Assembly: GCA_031553915.1 (NCBI GenBank)
Contig: JAVBKT010000017.1
Coordinates: forward strand, 1-64,000
DNA from: HGM13862 sp031553915
Lineage (GTDB): Bacteria > Bacillota > Dehalobacteriia > UBA4068
Length of the DNA stretch: 64,000 nt
Direction: 5' to 3'
In this document: positions 36,194 through 42,825 of the stretch, in pieces
How the letters are laid out: each line of letters starts with the position of its first letter
Numbering within the stretch: the first letter of the stretch is position 1
Made by a program: the position numbers and the translations under genes
The notes under the pieces: model-generated
What the model saw: only the letters and a program-made list of their open reading frames with translations
What the model was told of the DNA's origin: nothing
Databases searched by the model: none

Positions 36194-36672
36194 TATCGTG
36201 GCAAAAAGAAATTATTGAAGAAATGCAAAAGGCGCCTAAGATTGCAGTCTTAGGCGCCGGTTCTGTTCTTTGTGGTGATGATGCGGCAGGGATGATTGTT
36301 GTAGAAAAACTAGAGCAATTAGCCGCAAACAAGCCAAATTTAATAACATTGGGCGGTAGTACCGCACCGGAGAATTTTATTGGCGTATTGCGTTCCTTTG
36401 CTCCGGATTTACTTATTTTTGTCGATGCCGCTTATATTGACGGTGAAGTCGGAGATATTGCTCTTATTGACGAGAATGATATTACCGGGCTTAATTTTTC
36501 TACCCATATGTTACCCTTTGGCGTGCTGCTGAGTTTTATCCGCGCAGAAATACAGTGCAAAATTAAAATTATAGGCATTAAACCGGGTAATATGGATTTT
36601 GGCACAGAGGCGTCATTAATCATTGTACGCGCTGCTGAACAAATCGTAGAGACCATCAACGCCAATAGTTGA
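36190..36672 (+). CDS. [NiFe] hydrogenase maturation endopeptidase (HycI-like)
   Basis: Protease that removes the C-terminal tail of the large subunit after nickel insertion. Of the 160 residues, GAGSVLCGDDAAG near the N-terminus holds the nickel-sensing Asp, FVDAAYIDGEVGDI the second acidic residue and STHMLPF the His, the three metal ligands of HybD/HycI. Its place at the end of the operon fits its role on the 47-residue tail of the large subunit. Confidence 0.93.
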   Translation: MISWQKEIIEEMQKAPKIAVLGAGSVLCGDDAAGMIVVEKLEQLAANKPNLITLGGSTAPENFIGVLRSFAPDLLIFVDAAYIDGEVGDIALIDENDITGLNFSTHMLPFGVLLSFIRAEIQCKIKIIGIKPGNMDFGTEASLIIVRAAEQIVETINANS

Positions 36673-36693
36673 TGGTAAAATATAATTATAAGA

Positions 36694-36737
36694 AATAATA
36701 ACAGCTAATTAAAGAAATTTAATTAGCTGTTATTATT
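36694..36737. terminator. Bidirectional terminator, hydrogenase operon / lexA
   Basis: An A/T-rich inverted repeat with arms of 20 bp (AATAATAACAGCTAATTAAA / TTTAATTAGCTGTTATTATT) separates the convergent protease gene and lexA; it overlaps the lexA stop. Confidence 0.75.
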
Positions 36738-37377
36738 TAAGCTTGCGGAAAAGACCAATAGGCTTACCAAGTATTTCCATATGATCAGTATAAATAGGCT
36801 GCAGGAGATGATTTTCCGGCTGCAGACGGAAACGGTTTGTTTCGCGATAAAAAGTTTTAACCGTAGCCTCATCATCAATACAGGCTACTACAACATCGCC
36901 GTTTCTGGCGCTATTAGTTTCCTCTACAATCAGCAAATCGCCATCTTCAATGCCAACTTCAATCATGCTCTCGCCATTAACCCGCAGCATAAAAAGCTGT
37001 TTGTTAGAATTGACAAAATTAAGCGGTACCGGAAAATAATCTTCAATATTTTCTTCCGCATAGGCCGGCTGCCCGGCACTCACTTTACCAATGAGCGGGA
37101 TATCGACTATTTCCTGCTTGGCAAGAGTTGAAGAGGAGGGGAGAGTGTCTTCAACAGGCCATTTGAGAACTTCCATGGCCCGTCTTTTCAAGGGGTCTTT
37201 GCGGATATAACCCTTTCTTTCCAATGCGTCAATATGAAACTGCACGCTCGAAGTGGAACTCAGGCCGACTGCCTGGCCAATTTCACGTACTGAGGGAGGA
37301 TATCCCTTGGTTTTTATCTGAGATTTAATGTAGTCAAATATTTCAGCTTGTTTAGGGTTTAGATCAAAATAATCCAT
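36733..37377 (-). CDS. lexA: SOS repressor LexA
   Basis: Represses DNA-damage genes and self-cleaves with RecA. The 214 residues have the N-terminal winged HTH (PPSVREIGQAVGLSS), cleavage site Ala101-Gly102 (KVSAGQP), nucleophile Ser137 (NGESM) and base Lys174 (ATVKTFY), so it should be fully functional. The ATG at 37377 follows GGAGGTGGAAAT. TATAAT at 37413-37408 forms its -10, and an SOS box covers the -35 region, as expected for autoregulation. yneA is divergent. Confidence 0.97.
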   Translation of the reverse strand: MDYFDLNPKQAEIFDYIKSQIKTKGYPPSVREIGQAVGLSSTSSVQFHIDALERKGYIRKDPLKRRAMEVLKWPVEDTLPSSSTLAKQEIVDIPLIGKVSAGQPAYAEENIEDYFPVPLNFVNSNKQLFMLRVNGESMIEVGIEDGDLLIVEETNSARNGDVVVACIDDEATVKTFYRETNRFRLQPENHLLQPIYTDHMEILGKPIGLFRKLK

Positions 37378-37432
37378 ATTTCCACCTCCATAGAACAATC
37401 TATACTCATTATAGCACATCTTTTGCAAAAAG

Positions 37433-37446
37433 CAAACATTTGTTCA
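37433..37446 (-). promoter_or_regulatory. SOS box 1 (lexA side)
   Basis: Read on the minus strand TGAACAAATGTTTG, matching the Bacillus-type LexA consensus GAAC-N4-GTTY. It overlaps the lexA -35 region; the lexA -10 TATAAT is at 37413-37408. Confidence 0.9.
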
Positions 37447-37456
37447 TAAATTTTTC

Positions 37457-37485
37457 TTGACAAGGAACAAATGTTTGGGTATAAT
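37457..37485 (+). promoter_or_regulatory. yneA promoter with SOS box 2 in the spacer
   Basis: A consensus promoter, TTGACA (37457-37462), 17 bp, TATAAT (37480-37485). SOS box GGAACAAATGTTTG (37464-37477) fills the spacer, so LexA binding blocks polymerase directly. Confidence 0.92.
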
Positions 37486-37493
37486 GCAAATAT

Positions 37494-37507
37494 GGAACAA
37501 ACGTTCA
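37494..37507 (+). promoter_or_regulatory. SOS box 3 (yneA leader)
   Basis: GGAACAAACGTTCA, a third LexA site at the start of the yneA transcript. Three boxes within 75 bp predict tight repression and strong induction on DNA damage. Confidence 0.88.
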
Positions 37508-37529
37508 CGTATTAGTGGAGGAGTATGAT

Positions 37530-37832
37530 ATGAAAAAATCAATTAAAAGGCCAAGAAAATTGCGTTGTTTAATGGCGATAATTGCCTTTAGTTTGGTTGT
37601 CGTTTTAATGGTGTCCGGTTTTTCGGCACAAGCAGATGCCAATAATTTTACTAGTGAAAGAAAATTTACACCGGTATATGTGGTTTCCGGTGATACGCTT
37701 TGGAGCCTTGTGGAAGAGTATTATGATTATCAAGGGGATATCCGTAAGGCTATTAATGAAGTGAAGAAAATAAACAATCTTGATAACGCCTCGATTCAGC
37801 AAGGGCAAATTATTTATATACCGGAAGCATAA
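37530..37832 (+). CDS. yneA: YneA-like LysM cell-division inhibitor
   Basis: A 100-residue secreted or membrane-anchored protein: basic N-terminus, one membrane segment (about residues 13-32), then a LysM domain (YVVSGDTLWSLVEEYY...QGQIIYIP). In Bacillus the equivalent gene next to lexA halts division during SOS. The ATG at 37530 follows GGAGGAG. The reading frame ends naturally at YIPEA, so the gene itself is intact. The phage-derived sequence starts within about 16 bp after its stop, with no terminator between. Confidence 0.92.
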   Translation: MKKSIKRPRKLRCLMAIIAFSLVVVLMVSGFSAQADANNFTSERKFTPVYVVSGDTLWSLVEEYYDYQGDIRKAINEVKKINNLDNASIQQGQIIYIPEA

Positions 37833-37848
37833 GCTGCGCAGACAGAGC

Positions 37849-39327
37849 ATGTTTGTCAATACTTATTTCTTCTTTGTTCCTAATCGCTTAGTATGGGAAC
37901 ATTGGCAGCAGTTTATGGGTGAAAACACTGATTCTGCTTGGATTCCTCAGGTTGAATATGAGATTCCTCAAATTGTTTCTCCAGCTGGTGGCTGGACTGT
38001 TGGTACTATTGCTGATTATTTTGGTATTCCTACTGGTGTTGCTGGTCTCTCTGTGTCGGCTCTTCCTTTTAGAGCCTATGCTTTAATTATGAATGATTGG
38101 TTTCGTGATGAAAATCTATCTAATCCTTTGAATATACCTGTTAATGATACTACTGTTACAGGTGTTAATAGTGGTGTTTTTGTTACTGATGTAGTTAAAG
38201 GCGGTAAGCCTTATATAGCTGCTAAATATCATGATTACTTTACATCTTGTCTTCCTGGTCCCCAAAAAGGCCCTAATGTGTCTATCGGTCTTGCTGGTGA
38301 TGTACCTGTCTTTGGTAATGGACAGCAGCTTGGTTTAGTATCTAAAACTTTACCCGTTGGTGGATCTACACAGTATCTTGGTCTCGCTGGTACTACTGAT
38401 AGTAAAATTGGTTTATCTGGTAGTGTGAATAATGAAATTGGATCTTCTATAAATTCTGGTGCTATGTATGCAAATCGTGCATCTGGTGTACCATCAAAAG
38501 AAATGTTAGATTTCGCTGATTATCCTTATGAACAAACTGGTCTTGTCGCTGATCTTGGTCTTGCTTCTTCTATCTCTGTTAATTCTCTTCGTCTTGCTTT
38601 CCAAATTCAAAAGTTATATGAGAAAGATGCTAGAGGAGGCACTCGCTATATTGAATTACTTAAGGCTCATTTTGGTGTTACTTCTCCTGATGCTCGTCTC
38701 CAGCGTCCTGAATATCTTGGCGGAAATCGTTTGCCTATTAATATTAATCAGGTAGTGCAAAATTCTGAAACTGCTGAAACTCCTCAAGGTAATGTTGCTG
38801 GTTATTCTGTTACTACTGATACTCATAGTGATTTTACTAAATCTTTTGTTGAACATGGCTATATCATTGGTGTTGCTGTTGCTCGCTATACTCATACGTA
38901 TCAGCAAGGTTTACAACGCTTCTGGTCGCGGAAAGATCGTTTTGATTATTATTGGCCTGTCCTTGCTAATATTGGTGAACAGCCTGTCCTTAATAAAGAG
39001 ATATATGCTCAAGGTAATGCTACTGATGATGAGGTTTTTGGTTACCAAGAGGCTTGGGCTGATTATCGTTATAAACCGTCTATTGTTACTGGTGAAATGC
39101 GTTCTCAATATGATATGTCGTTGGATTCTTGGCATCTCGCGGATGATTATGCTGCGCTTCCTATGCTTTCTAGTACTTGGATAATAGAGGATAAATCGAA
39201 TGTTGATAGAACTTTAGCTATACAGAGTTCTATATCTAATCAATTTTTTGGTGATTTTTTCTTCCAGTGCAAAACTACTCGGCCTATGCCTATGTATAGT
39301 ATTCCTGGGCTAATTGATCACCACTAA
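37849..39327 (+). CDS. Microvirus major capsid protein VP1, N-terminally truncated
   Basis: The frame encodes 492 residues of a gokushovirus major capsid protein. Recognisable segments are FFFVPNRLVWEHWQQFMG at the very start, GIPTGVAGLSVSALPFRAY, the RLQRPEYLGG segment and the family end RPMPMYSIPGLIDHH. Family members have about 60-90 further residues before the FVPNRLVW strand, including the part that contacts VP3; these are missing. The frame stays open leftward across the junction into yneA sequence (to 37780), which is host DNA in another frame and not capsid. No ribosome site precedes the ATG at 37849. The product cannot be expected to assemble a normal capsid. Confidence 0.92.
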   Translation: MFVNTYFFFVPNRLVWEHWQQFMGENTDSAWIPQVEYEIPQIVSPAGGWTVGTIADYFGIPTGVAGLSVSALPFRAYALIMNDWFRDENLSNPLNIPVNDTTVTGVNSGVFVTDVVKGGKPYIAAKYHDYFTSCLPGPQKGPNVSIGLAGDVPVFGNGQQLGLVSKTLPVGGSTQYLGLAGTTDSKIGLSGSVNNEIGSSINSGAMYANRASGVPSKEMLDFADYPYEQTGLVADLGLASSISVNSLRLAFQIQKLYEKDARGGTRYIELLKAHFGVTSPDARLQRPEYLGGNRLPININQVVQNSETAETPQGNVAGYSVTTDTHSDFTKSFVEHGYIIGVAVARYTHTYQQGLQRFWSRKDRFDYYWPVLANIGEQPVLNKEIYAQGNATDDEVFGYQEAWADYRYKPSIVTGEMRSQYDMSLDSWHLADDYAALPMLSSTWIIEDKSNVDRTLAIQSSISNQFFGDFFFQCKTTRPMPMYSIPGLIDHH

Positions 39328-39339
39328 GGAGTGATTTTA

Positions 39340-39426
39340 ATGGATACTATTAAAAAAGTTTTTAAGGTGTTTATTTGGTTTATGCTTATTATGTGTGTTT
39401 TTTATCTTCTAGGTTTGCTTTTATAA
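39340..39426 (+). CDS. 28-residue hydrophobic phage peptide
   Basis: A small ORF between capsid and pilot genes: ATG at 39340 with AAGGAGTG upstream at good spacing, TAA at 39424, and the next gene's ribosome site right behind. The peptide starts MDTIKKVFKV, then a single stretch of about 18 hydrophobic residues, so it should insert in a membrane. Small ORFs occur here in gokushoviruses, mostly without known function; a lysis or membrane role is a guess. Confidence 0.65.
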   Translation: MDTIKKVFKVFIWFMLIMCVFYLLGLLL

Positions 39427-39438
39427 GGAGGTTAAATT

Positions 39439-40317
39439 ATGGCTGTTTATCAAGCCGGTTCTGATGGTAATGCGCCTTCTGGTTTAAATCCCGGTGATTA
39501 TGTTAATACTAATGGCGGTATGTATATGGTAGCCTCTCCTGGTGCTTATGGTTCTATTTATAATCCGTCTTCTGGTTATTGGTCTGTTAAGGCTGATGGT
39601 TCTAGTCAGGTTTCTAATCAATCTTATTTGCAGTCCGCTCTTAATGCTGCTTCTACTGTTGCTGAGTCTAATACTGATAGGTCTCAAGATATGGCTCGTG
39701 AGCAAATGGGCTTTCAAAAAGAGCAAAATGCTAGAGCTATGGCTTTTAATTCTGAGGAGGCACAAAAAAATCGTTCTTGGCAGGAAATGATGTCTAATAC
39801 TGCTCATCAAAGAGAGGTAAAAGACTTAATTGCTGCTGGTATTAATCCTATTCTTACTGCTACTGGAGGCAGTGGTGCTGCTGTAACATCTGGCGCCACT
39901 GCTTCTGGTGTTACTTCTTCTGGTGCTCAAGGTCAAGTGGATACGTCTTATAATAATCTTGTTGGTGGTCTTATTTCTACGATGCTGAATAATCAGACAT
40001 CTTTGGATATAGCAAAGCTGCAGGCTGGTATTCAGCAATATGTTGCTGATTCTAATCGTCAAGCGACGCTCGGTGCTGCTGGTACTTCTGCTGCGGCATT
40101 GCTTGGAGCTGCTAATATTAATTCTGATACTTCCAAGTATATTAACCAACAAACTTTGGATCGTCCTAATTCTGTTGGTGGTATCGCTCGCCGTGGTTTA
40201 GAGTCTCTTAGTGAACTTATTGATAGTGGAATTAATTCTGCAAAAGGTTTGTTTTCTGGTTTTAATTGGAATGCTATTGCCGGCGGTCGTGATCTTACTG
40301 CCGGTAAAAAAAAGTGA
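39439..40317 (+). CDS. Microvirus DNA pilot protein VP2
   Basis: Minor virion protein that guides DNA through the cell envelope. Of the 292 residues, the central segment NRSWQEMMSNTAHQREVKDL followed by IAAGINPIL is the hallmark of gokushovirus VP2, preceded by a long Gln/Ala/Glu-rich helix (about residues 70-115). The first 60 residues are Gly/Ser/Asn-rich, and the C-terminus is Lys-rich. ATAAGGAGG precedes the ATG. The gene looks complete. Confidence 0.92.
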   Translation: MAVYQAGSDGNAPSGLNPGDYVNTNGGMYMVASPGAYGSIYNPSSGYWSVKADGSSQVSNQSYLQSALNAASTVAESNTDRSQDMAREQMGFQKEQNARAMAFNSEEAQKNRSWQEMMSNTAHQREVKDLIAAGINPILTATGGSGAAVTSGATASGVTSSGAQGQVDTSYNNLVGGLISTMLNNQTSLDIAKLQAGIQQYVADSNRQATLGAAGTSAAALLGAANINSDTSKYINQQTLDRPNSVGGIARRGLESLSELIDSGINSAKGLFSGFNWNAIAGGRDLTAGKKK

Positions 40318-40327
40318 AAAAAATTTG

Positions 40328-40360
40328 ACCGGCTTTGCCGGTTATGTCATGGGGCCCCAT
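40328..40360 (+). other. Tandem hairpins between VP2 and Rep
   Basis: ACCGGC-TTT-GCCGGT (40328-40342) is followed at once by the palindrome ATGGGGCCCCAT (40349-40360), 10 bp after the VP2 stop. Neither has a proper T-run, so attenuation, mRNA protection or a packaging/origin role are possible. Confidence 0.6.
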
Positions 40361-40430
40361 TCTTCTCTTGATGTAATGGGGCTAAGTGACACCAAATTAC
40401 CTAAAACAGAGTAGAGGAGGTGAGAACCTT

Positions 40431-41258
40431 GTGTCTTGTTATCATCCTCTGAAAGGTTTTCAGATTGGTCTTACCCCTTCGGGTAAGCCTGATTATAAAA
40501 TAGTTTCTTATGATACTGATCATGTTGAAATTAAATTTAATGGTAGTGCAGATGCTTGTCCGTCGGCCACGCGCTCCGCTTATGCCAGACGTATTGTGAC
40601 TGACTTTATCGAGATTCCTTGTGGTAGGTGTATTGGTTGTCGTCTTGATTATTCTAGACAATGGGCAGATAGGTGTATTCTTGAAATGAAAGAACACGAT
40701 TCCAGTTATTTTGTTACTATCACTTATGATGATGAACATTTGCCCTTGCGTTCTTGGGTTGATACTGAGACTGGTGAATGTGGTAATGTTTCTACTTTGT
40801 TAAAGCGAGATTTCCAATTGTTTATGAAGCGTCTCCGTAAAGCTTATTCTCTTAAATATTCTAATCCTTTGCGCTATTTTGCAGCAGGTGAATACGGTAA
40901 TACTACTTTGCGTCCTCATTATCATGCTATAATATTTGGTTTAATTCTTGATGATCTTCAATTCTATAAAACATATAATGGATTTAATTACTATAATTCT
41001 GCGTTCTTAGATTCCTGTTGGCAAAATCGAGGTTTTATTGTCGTAGCAAAGGCATGTTGGGAGACGTGTGCTTATACTGCTCGTTATATCATGAAAAAAC
41101 AAAAAGGAAATTCTGCTAGTGTTTACGAATATTATAATTTAGAACCCGAGTTTTCATTGATGTCTAGAAAACCCGGAATAGGCCGTAGTTATTTCGACAA
41201 AAACGCCGATAATATATATTATGTTGAGTTGATATGTCTAAAAGATATCGCCAGTTAA
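40431..41258 (+). CDS. Microvirus replication initiator VP4 (HUH Rep), likely short at C-terminus
   Basis: Rolling-circle nicking enzyme. The GTG at 40431 gives the family start SCYHPL and is preceded by GAGGAGGTGAG. Motifs: the Cys-rich CGRCIGC, VTITYDDEHLP, the metal site PHYHAIIFG (His-x-His), and the catalytic pair YTARYIMKK (Tyr-x3-Tyr-x2-Lys, like phiX174 gpA). All catalytic residues are present. After PGIGRSYFDKNA the protein ends within 16 residues, shorter than usual for this family (about 300 or more residues), so the C-terminus may have been lost or frameshifted at the right end of the remnant. Confidence 0.9.
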   Translation: MSCYHPLKGFQIGLTPSGKPDYKIVSYDTDHVEIKFNGSADACPSATRSAYARRIVTDFIEIPCGRCIGCRLDYSRQWADRCILEMKEHDSSYFVTITYDDEHLPLRSWVDTETGECGNVSTLLKRDFQLFMKRLRKAYSLKYSNPLRYFAAGEYGNTTLRPHYHAIIFGLILDDLQFYKTYNGFNYYNSAFLDSCWQNRGFIVVAKACWETCAYTARYIMKKQKGNSASVYEYYNLEPEFSLMSRKPGIGRSYFDKNADNIYYVELICLKDIAS

Positions 41259-41483
41259 AAGCATATTCTTTGACCCTTCCCTTTTTTAGTATATTATTTT
41301 ATTGGTAACTACTAGAATAATATATTTATATTAGACCTTATTCATACTGTAGTGGCGTATATATATTAAGGGTAATAGCTTACCCTATGTTGTGGGGGCA
41401 GTTTTCCCCCGCCAGGTTCAGGCCTACTTACTGCACAATTATTATAATTGATAATGGGATTATGTCTATATTTACCTCTATCT
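41259..41483. other. Phage-host junction region with hairpins and a dif-like site
   Basis: This 225-bp non-coding stretch follows Rep and precedes the miaB stop. It holds a dif-like sequence (41307-41336): arms AACTACTAGAA and TTATATTAGAC around an 8-bp centre. The left arm matches 8 of 11 positions of the B. subtilis XerC arm, and the right arm 8 of 11 of the E. coli XerD arm, as recalled. It also holds two hairpins, AGGGTAA-TAGC-TTACCCT (41369-41386) and GTGGGGG-N7-CCCCCGC (41392-41412), without T-runs, which resemble phage intergenic structures. Where phage ends and host begins is not visible. Confidence 0.45.
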
Positions 41484-42812
41484 TTATTGTTCAATTAACT
41501 GGCCGTAGAGGTTCCAAGTTTTTGCCTCAGTAATTTTGATTTGCACTAAGCTGCCGGAAGACAGCTCTCCTGCACCGGCAAAGGCCACAATTTTATTGCC
41601 GCTGGTGCGCCCGCACAACATATTATTGTTGTTTTTACTGATACCATCAACCATTACTTCTTGTATGCTGCCCACGAGAGCCTGGTTTATTTGCAAGCTG
41701 ATCGGGTTTTGTATATCCATTAACTCTTGCAGCCTTTGTTTTTTCACTAGTGAACTTAAATGCCCATCCATGTTAGCGGCTGTGGTACCGCTGCGTTTTG
41801 AATATAAAAAAGTATATGCCGCATCAAACCCGGCAGCTTTGATAAAGGCAATTGTCTCAGCAAAATCAGCGTCGCTTTCACCGGGAAAACCAACAATCAG
41901 GTCAGAGGTAATTGTTGCCTTAGGCGCTGTAGAGCGAATAATGCTCAGTTTAGAGAAATACTCCGCTGTGGTGTAGCCCCTATTCATTAGTTTTAAGATA
42001 CGGTCTGAGCCTGATTGTACGGGCAAATGATAATGGTCGCATACTTTGTCCAGGCTGGCAATAGTCTCGGCCAAATAACGGTCAAAATCACGCGGGTGTG
42101 ATGTCATATAGCGGATGCGATGCAGACCGCTGATATCGTTAATAGCAGTGAGCAAGCGGGCAAAATTCCAGCCGAGCTCAGGTATGTCTTTTCCGTAGGA
42201 ATTGACATTTTGGCCTAAAAGCTGTATCTCCTTAATGCCGCCATCTGCCAGGCGTTTAATTTCGTCAATAATTTCTTGTGGTTGACGGCTGCGTTCTTTT
42301 CCCCTCACATAAGGCACAATGCAATAGCTGCAATAATTATTACAGCCAAAATTAATATTGATTTGTGCTTTATAATTATGCTCAAAATTATCATAGACTG
42401 CTGATAATTCCGGCCTGTCATAGCGCTCCTCAGTATCAACAATCCTTTGGCCATCCAAGTCATATTGTTCGATATATTGCGGCAGCAAAGCACTGGCAAA
42501 GGTGCCGATAATAATGCCGATATGGCGATATTTATCCATAAAAAGCTTGGCGACGCCATCTTTTTGCACCATGCAGCCGCACACAGCTATAATCAACTGA
42601 GGATTTACTTGTTTGAGATGTTTGATGCTGCCAATGAAGCCTAGCGCCCTGTTTTCGGCACTCTCGCGAATGCAGCAGGTATTAATGATAATAATATCTG
42701 CTTTTTCTACTGAATCACAAGCAATATGCCCTGCTGAATTAAGCATTGAGGACATAATATGGGAATCATTTTCATTCATTTGACAACCAAAGGTTTGAAT
42801 AAAATATCGCAT
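41484..42812 (-). CDS. miaB: tRNA-2-methylthio-N6-dimethylallyladenosine synthase MiaB
   Basis: Radical SAM methylthiotransferase acting on A37 of tRNA. The 442 residues contain the N-terminal cluster domain (FGCQMNENDS, INTCCIRES, CGCMVQ), the radical SAM cluster CNNYCSYC, and a C-terminal TRAM domain. It starts 13 bp after recJ and is the last gene of a secD-secF-recJ-miaB run. The gene is intact, so the phage insertion downstream has not damaged it. Confidence 0.95.
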   Translation of the reverse strand: MRYFIQTFGCQMNENDSHIMSSMLNSAGHIACDSVEKADIIIINTCCIRESAENRALGFIGSIKHLKQVNPQLIIAVCGCMVQKDGVAKLFMDKYRHIGIIIGTFASALLPQYIEQYDLDGQRIVDTEERYDRPELSAVYDNFEHNYKAQININFGCNNYCSYCIVPYVRGKERSRQPQEIIDEIKRLADGGIKEIQLLGQNVNSYGKDIPELGWNFARLLTAINDISGLHRIRYMTSHPRDFDRYLAETIASLDKVCDHYHLPVQSGSDRILKLMNRGYTTAEYFSKLSIIRSTAPKATITSDLIVGFPGESDADFAETIAFIKAAGFDAAYTFLYSKRSGTTAANMDGHLSSLVKKQRLQELMDIQNPISLQINQALVGSIQEVMVDGISKNNNNMLCGRTSGNKIVAFAGAGELSSGSLVQIKITEAKTWNLYGQLIEQ

Positions 42813-42825
42813 ATTGCCTTCTTAA

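Larger units (their letters stand above)
37849..41412 (+). mobile_element. Remnant of a Microviridae (gokushovirus-like) provirus
   Basis: A contiguous part of an ssDNA phage genome in the order capsid - small ORF - pilot - Rep - hairpin-rich region, all on the plus strand, between the host genes yneA and miaB. About 3.5 kb is kept from genomes that are normally 4.5-6.5 kb. The capsid N-terminus, the internal scaffolding gene (VP3) and VP5 are not seen. Codon use is T-ending and A/T-rich, unlike the flanking host genes. There is no integrase, as expected for this family, whose known temperate members use host XerCD at dif. Left boundary lies between 37833 and 37849; the right one is uncertain (41259-41483). 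A mis-joined assembly is the main alternative. Confidence 0.85.

Noticed and set aside
37780..37848. Upstream in-frame extension of the capsid frame across the end of yneA
   Set aside because: It is yneA DNA read in another frame; the encoded residues have no capsid features and there is no ribosome site.
37833..37848. attL or dif-like repeat at the left phage border
   Set aside because: The 16 bp between the yneA stop and phage sequence show no XerCD-type arms and no clear direct repeat of the right end.
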